A DNA stretch of 64,000 bases, from NCBI GenBank assembly GCA_016710965.1, contig JADJTW010000002.1:294235-358234 (forward strand). The letters are read 5' to 3'. Below the pieces are notes generated by a model, which did no database searches, was not told the DNA's origin, and saw only the letters and a list, made by a program, of their open reading frames with translations. The DNA is from Flavobacteriales bacterium. GTDB taxonomy: Bacteria; Bacteroidota; Bacteroidia; Flavobacteriales_F; PHOS-HE28. A program made the position numbers and the translations under genes. Below are positions 60,544-64,000 of the stretch, piece after piece. Position 1 is the stretch's first letter; the number at the start of each line of letters is the position of its first letter.

Positions 60544-61137
60544 ATGGCACGCATCCCTCTTGCGCTATTGCTCTGGCCGCTAGGTCTGGTGTCTGCTCAG
60601 ATGACCGAACCTGGACTCGGTTTCGACTTTTCCCTTACCCCATCCTACGTCTACTTCCAACCAGCAGGGCCGGATAATTGGTTGGGGGACAAACCGCCAT
60701 ATGCGACGATGGCACTGGGGTGCGTCAATTGGAACTTTCCCAAGGAAGAAACCTCCTTTGGCCTAGGGGGCGGCGCTATTGTTTGGGGCGAGCGTTTCCT
60801 GTACCCTGCATATGTCCAGATCAGGATGAGCTTCTCTGGATTCTACCGGGACAGCACCAAGGTGGGCAGTTTCGCCAGACGCCTTTCAGTTGAATCACGC
60901 CTTGGAACTATACTGGGCAACATCGAAACCTCCGACGGAAAGCTGAAACCCAAAGTTTGGTACGATGCCTTGTTCGTTTATCAACTCAGTCGCAGCGCAC
61001 GTTCGTCATTCCATATCGGGATAGAAATGGGCATCTTCTCTTGGCGAGGTCCCTACCAAGTGCGAACAGGTGATTCTTGGGATGACAGCGAACCGAGCAT
61101 CCACACAGTTGGTCCGGTTGTGCAATTCAGGTTCTAG
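60544..61137 (+). CDS. Outer-membrane-barrel-like protein of unknown function
   Basis: A 197-aa protein with a signal peptide (LLLWPLGLVSAQ) and alternating strands typical of a small outer membrane beta-barrel (YVQIRMSFSGFYRDST, SFHIGIEMGIFSW), ending in a terminal phenylalanine (VVQFRF), the usual barrel signal. AT-richer than the surroundings. No family was recognised. Lies between two mutase 5' fragments. Confidence 0.72.
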   Translation: MARIPLALLLWPLGLVSAQMTEPGLGFDFSLTPSYVYFQPAGPDNWLGDKPPYATMALGCVNWNFPKEETSFGLGGGAIVWGERFLYPAYVQIRMSFSGFYRDSTKVGSFARRLSVESRLGTILGNIETSDGKLKPKVWYDALFVYQLSRSARSSFHIGIEMGIFSWRGPYQVRTGDSWDDSEPSIHTVGPVVQFRF

Positions 61138-61140
61138 CTA

Positions 61141-61228
61141 GACGGCATCGTGGCCATCGAACAAACTAGCGGCGGTGACGACGCGGATCGTGTGCTTGGG
61201 GATTGGCCGGAGCCTGCACGAAGGACAT
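61141..61228 (-). pseudogene. Truncated icmF 5' end (copy C), frameshifted
   Basis: Nucleotide match to the first 30 codons of icmF with an internal deletion, so the frame is lost after MSFVQAPA. TACCTTCG remains upstream. The most decayed of the four copies. Confidence 0.75.
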
Positions 61229-61325
61229 AGGGCGAAGGTATCGGTGGAGCTTTGAAGCCGCGATGCTCGACCTTCGCCGTTACATCCTCGGTTCGGCGCA
61301 TTCGAGGTAGACCCGACCCGGACAT

Positions 61326-62600
61326 ATGCCCTTCCCAAGACTTCTCGTTGCCGCTGCGCTTGCTTTTCTGCTCCAGCACACCACCTCCGCCTGCACCTTC
61401 TTCAAGCTCACCCTCCACGGCCACACCATGGTGGGCAACAACGAGGACGCGTGGAGCATCGACCCGCGGATCTGGTTCGAGAACGGGAAGGAGGGCGAGT
61501 ACGGCGCGGTCTATCTCGGCCAGAACAACTCCACGCCACAAGGCGGCATGAACGAAGCCGGGCTGATGTTCGACGGGCTGAAGTCGCCTGTGAAGTCATT
61601 CACGAGGACAACAGGCAAACCACAGATCCTCTTCGATGACCTCGCACGCCGCGTTCTGCGTTCTTGCGCCAATATGCTTGAAGCTGAAGCGCTGATCCGC
61701 ACCTTCGACTTCAGCCAGCTCAACGGCGCCTACTTGATCTTCGTGGACCGCGCGGGCGATTACCTGGTGGTGGAAGCCGACACGCTCTTCACCGGCAACG
61801 AGGCCACCTACGCCGTTACCAATTTCTGCATCTCCACGTGCACCGATCTCGACTCGGTGCCGAGCGAGCGCTACCAGCGCGGTCGTGCGTTGCTCGCCGC
61901 AGGTGCGGATACCTCATTGGCCTATTGCACTTCGGTGGTGAACGGCATGCACGCCTGCCGCAAGAAGCTGGGCGAGGGCACGCTCTACTCAAACATCTTC
62001 GATCCGCAACGCGGACTTGTCCACCTCTACTTCTACCACGACTACTCCACGCTGCGCAGCTTCAACCTGCGGGACGAACTGGCGAAAGGCGATCACAACG
62101 TGGATATGATCGCGCTCTTCCCGCCGAACGCTGAGTTCGCGAAGCTGGTGGCCTATCGCACGCCCTTCCACAGCAAAATGCTGTTCGGCTTCTTGTTGTT
62201 CGCAGGAGTGATCGAATTGTTCTTCGGCGCCTATGCGGGTGCCTCGCTGCTGCTTCGTGCCCTCGCTCGCTTGCGCGGAAGGAGGAACGAACGGCCGGTA
62301 CTTCCGCTACTAATGGGTGCGGTCAATAGCGGCATCGTGCTCTTCCTCGTCCCTACGCTGCTGCTCAACCAAGGTGTATTCTACTTCGGACTTGGCGATG
62401 CAACGGATCGCATTTCGCCGCTACTGCGCTACTTGCCCTGGTTGCTATGCCTGCTCGCCATTCCACTGATGTTGATCGCGGTTCGCGAATGGCGATCACG
62501 TGCGTCCTCCGGCTTCGCGCGCTGGAGCAGCATGTTGCACATGGCAATGCTCCTTGTCGCGGTCTGCTGGTTGTTCTACTGGGACCTGGTCTTCGTGTGA
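61326..62600 (+). CDS. Ntn-hydrolase (C45/choloylglycine-like) fused to a membrane domain
   Basis: A 424-aa protein. After the signal peptide the mature protein would begin at Cys23 (TTSACTFFKLTLHGHTMVGN), the N-terminal nucleophile of choloylglycine-hydrolase or isopenicillin-acyltransferase-type amidases. GNNEDAWSIDPR and NEAGLMFDG fit this fold. From residue 280 on there are about four membrane helices (LLFAGVIELFFGAYAGASLL, GAVNSGIVLFLVPTLLL). An amidase facing the periplasm is likely. Substrate unknown. Confidence 0.82.
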   Translation: MPFPRLLVAAALAFLLQHTTSACTFFKLTLHGHTMVGNNEDAWSIDPRIWFENGKEGEYGAVYLGQNNSTPQGGMNEAGLMFDGLKSPVKSFTRTTGKPQILFDDLARRVLRSCANMLEAEALIRTFDFSQLNGAYLIFVDRAGDYLVVEADTLFTGNEATYAVTNFCISTCTDLDSVPSERYQRGRALLAAGADTSLAYCTSVVNGMHACRKKLGEGTLYSNIFDPQRGLVHLYFYHDYSTLRSFNLRDELAKGDHNVDMIALFPPNAEFAKLVAYRTPFHSKMLFGFLLFAGVIELFFGAYAGASLLLRALARLRGRRNERPVLPLLMGAVNSGIVLFLVPTLLLNQGVFYFGLGDATDRISPLLRYLPWLLCLLAIPLMLIAVREWRSRASSGFARWSSMLHMAMLLVAVCWLFYWDLVFV

Positions 62601-62662
62601 GGTGGGAAGCAGCGCCACTGGAGCCTGGAAGGTCCGGTGGAATGAAGTCCTAATTTCAACCC

Positions 62663-63553
62663 ATGCGTCGGACCGCCACCCTGCTCCTCATCTGCCTTAT
62701 CGGTCTGCAGGCGAAAGCCCAGAGCTGGTGCCCGCCGGGTGCCGAATGGATCTCCAAACCCACGGTGGGTTGGCCTGTTGAGGGTTACACGCGAGTGTAC
62801 TATGCGGGCGACACGGTTCTCGATGGAATCACCGGTCAGCGATTGGCCGAGCAACATGCCGAACAGGCGTGGGGCAGCCAGGACATCTTCTACTACTTGC
62901 ACCCTGCTGCCATGATCACCGCCTCCTCGAACGGGGTGGTATTCATCTGGTCCACGCAAGTTGAAACCTGGGATACGCTGTTCTGGTTCTTGGCTGAACC
63001 GGGTGACCGCTGGCAAAGAGCGCATGATGTGCCGATCGTCGGGAACCCGAGCGATTGGATCGAAGTGATCGACACGACTACGATCATCGTGGACGGAGTG
63101 CCGCTGCGGCAACTGACGGTGGAACAAGTGTGCGATGGCACTTGGGTGAACTGGGGTGGGACCATAACCGAGCGCCTCGGATACTGGACACCGTTCTATT
63201 TTCCGGCAGCTTGCTCAACAGAAAGCGGGATCTTCGAGTTGCGCTGCTACTCGGACAACGAGATCGACTTCGCCTACGGGCTGCCCTGTGATCTGTTCCT
63301 TTCTGTGACGACGAACCAAGATCCAGGTCTTGAGCCTTTCCCGAACCCAGGCTCTTCGAACTTCACCCTTTCACTTCCCATGGGTTCGTATACGATCGCT
63401 CTCTTTGATGCCACCGGGCGGCGGGTGTACGAGCAGCGATGCGGTGGCGGTCCGACGTCCATACCAACAGCGCATTTGTTCAGAGGGATGTATGTGGTCT
63501 TGGTCACGGACGTAAATGATCGAATGCAACGGATGAAATGGTCGAAGGAATGA
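62663..63553 (+). CDS. Small T9SS type A secreted protein (tandem paralogue 1)
   Basis: A 296-aa secreted protein with a signal peptide (LICLIGLQAKAQ). The first mature residues are SWCPPGAEW, shared with the next gene. The body is of unknown function (VFIWSTQVETWDTLFWFLAE). The C-terminal T9SS domain begins at LEPFPNPGSSNFTL. TAATTTCA lies 4 nt before the ATG. The stop overlaps the next gene's start (ATGA). Confidence 0.82.
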   Translation: MRRTATLLLICLIGLQAKAQSWCPPGAEWISKPTVGWPVEGYTRVYYAGDTVLDGITGQRLAEQHAEQAWGSQDIFYYLHPAAMITASSNGVVFIWSTQVETWDTLFWFLAEPGDRWQRAHDVPIVGNPSDWIEVIDTTTIIVDGVPLRQLTVEQVCDGTWVNWGGTITERLGYWTPFYFPAACSTESGIFELRCYSDNEIDFAYGLPCDLFLSVTTNQDPGLEPFPNPGSSNFTLSLPMGSYTIALFDATGRRVYEQRCGGGPTSIPTAHLFRGMYVVLVTDVNDRMQRMKWSKE

Positions 63554-64000
63554 GAGCGCCGGCGGTCATCGTCCTTCTCGTGTGGTCCTCATTGGCGCAG
63601 GCGCAGAGCTGGTGCCCACCGGGAGCCCTGTGGACGCATGAATACGCTGAGATCGTCCGGCTTCCGGTTCCGGGGTGACGCGTGGTGTGAGGGGCGATTC
63701 GTCCGTGGGGCTTTACCGCGCAGAAGCTCCGTGAGACGAATGTGATCGCGCCATGGGGCTCAACCGAGTACCAATCGAACACCTATCCGCCCATGATCAC
63801 GCGATACGCGGATGGGGTGGTGTACGCTTGGGATGCCTGGCCCGGCGAGTACGACACGCTGATGTGGTTCAGCGCCGCACCGGGGCAGTTCTGGTCAGCG
63901 CCTGGCACGGACAACGACCCCTACACCCGGCTCACCGTGCTCGACACCTCCTACCGTTGAGATAGACGGTATCCCCTTCGACAGCTCTTTATCCAGCGCG
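63550..64000 (+). CDS. Tandem paralogue 2 of the T9SS protein, frameshifted, 3' partial
   Basis: Begins at ATG 63550 with a signal peptide (VIVLLVWSSLAQAQ) and SWCPPGALW, then breaks. The frame is lost near 63673 (one G missing restores GVTRGVRGDSSV) and regained near 63710 (GFTAQKLRETNVIAPWGS). Further indels occur near 63952-63980 (DTSY, TVEIDGIP, LRQLFIQR in different frames). Stitched together it follows the paralogue throughout (YADGVVYAWDAWPGEYDTLMWF). The cluster of indels at the sequence edge suggests poor consensus quality. It continues beyond the window. Confidence 0.75.

Noticed and set aside
1..64000. rRNA and tRNA genes
   Set aside because: Reading both strands I saw no rRNA core sequence and no convincing tRNA cloverleaf. 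A tRNAscan-SE and Infernal run would settle this.

Overview
The window reads as a high-GC member of the Bacteroidota, most like a Flavobacteriales lineage. The evidence is a dense set of type IX secretion system (T9SS) proteins: C-terminal sorting domains of types A and B, PorP/SprF-like membrane proteins, and OmpA proteins with PD40 repeats. Starts are often preceded by a Bacteroidota-type -7 element (TAnnTTTG, here mostly TAnnTTCG), in many cases only 4-5 nt upstream. Several genes carry indels, often in homopolymers, that restore known family sequence when corrected. I therefore suspect a long-read or metagenome-derived consensus with residual errors. No rRNA, tRNA or CRISPR array was seen.

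Layout. 1-14.3 kb: two tandem surface modules, each a secreted type B adhesin-like protein followed by a PorP/SprF protein and an OmpA/PD40 protein, joined by overlapping start and stop codons; the first adhesin carries two families of Cys-rich repeats. 14.3-20.9 kb: housekeeping genes (peptidase E, MscS channel, CorA with a deletion, arginine decarboxylase, a deoxyhypusine-synthase-like enzyme, an acidic-tail protein, a VOC protein, a GldL-like membrane peptide). 20.9-28 kb, mostly minus strand: small secreted proteins, NhaA, an XRE-S24 regulator, two tandem ORF6N proteins and a PIF1-like helicase. 28-43.8 kb: a secretome cluster (propeller proteins, CotH kinase, arylsulfotransferase, HExxH protein, beta-helix protein), most with T9SS C-termini. 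43.8-47.3 kb: SRAP protein, a duplicated HNH locus, a lipoprotein and another type B protein.

48.3-61.3 kb is the accessory region. It contains a fused cobalamin-dependent acyl-CoA mutase (IcmF type) and at least five partial copies of it. A HicAB toxin-antitoxin pair sits inside one collinear broken mutase copy, replacing about 250 bp. A MntA-HepT (type VII) pair ends 8 bp before a copy of the mutase 5' end. The broken copies carry short palindromic insertions. One hairpin family recurs in the mutase fragments and both HNH copies, shows compensatory stem changes, and lies in frame inside the active-site segment of the fuller HNH gene. Several AT-richer orphan genes are nearby. 61.3-64 kb: an Ntn-hydrolase fused to a membrane domain and two tandem T9SS-secreted paralogues, the second broken by frameshifts and cut by the window end.

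The strongest candidate for something undescribed is the 44-61 kb combination of partial gene copies, toxin-antitoxin modules at their breakpoints, and small mobile hairpin elements, some tolerated inside coding sequence.
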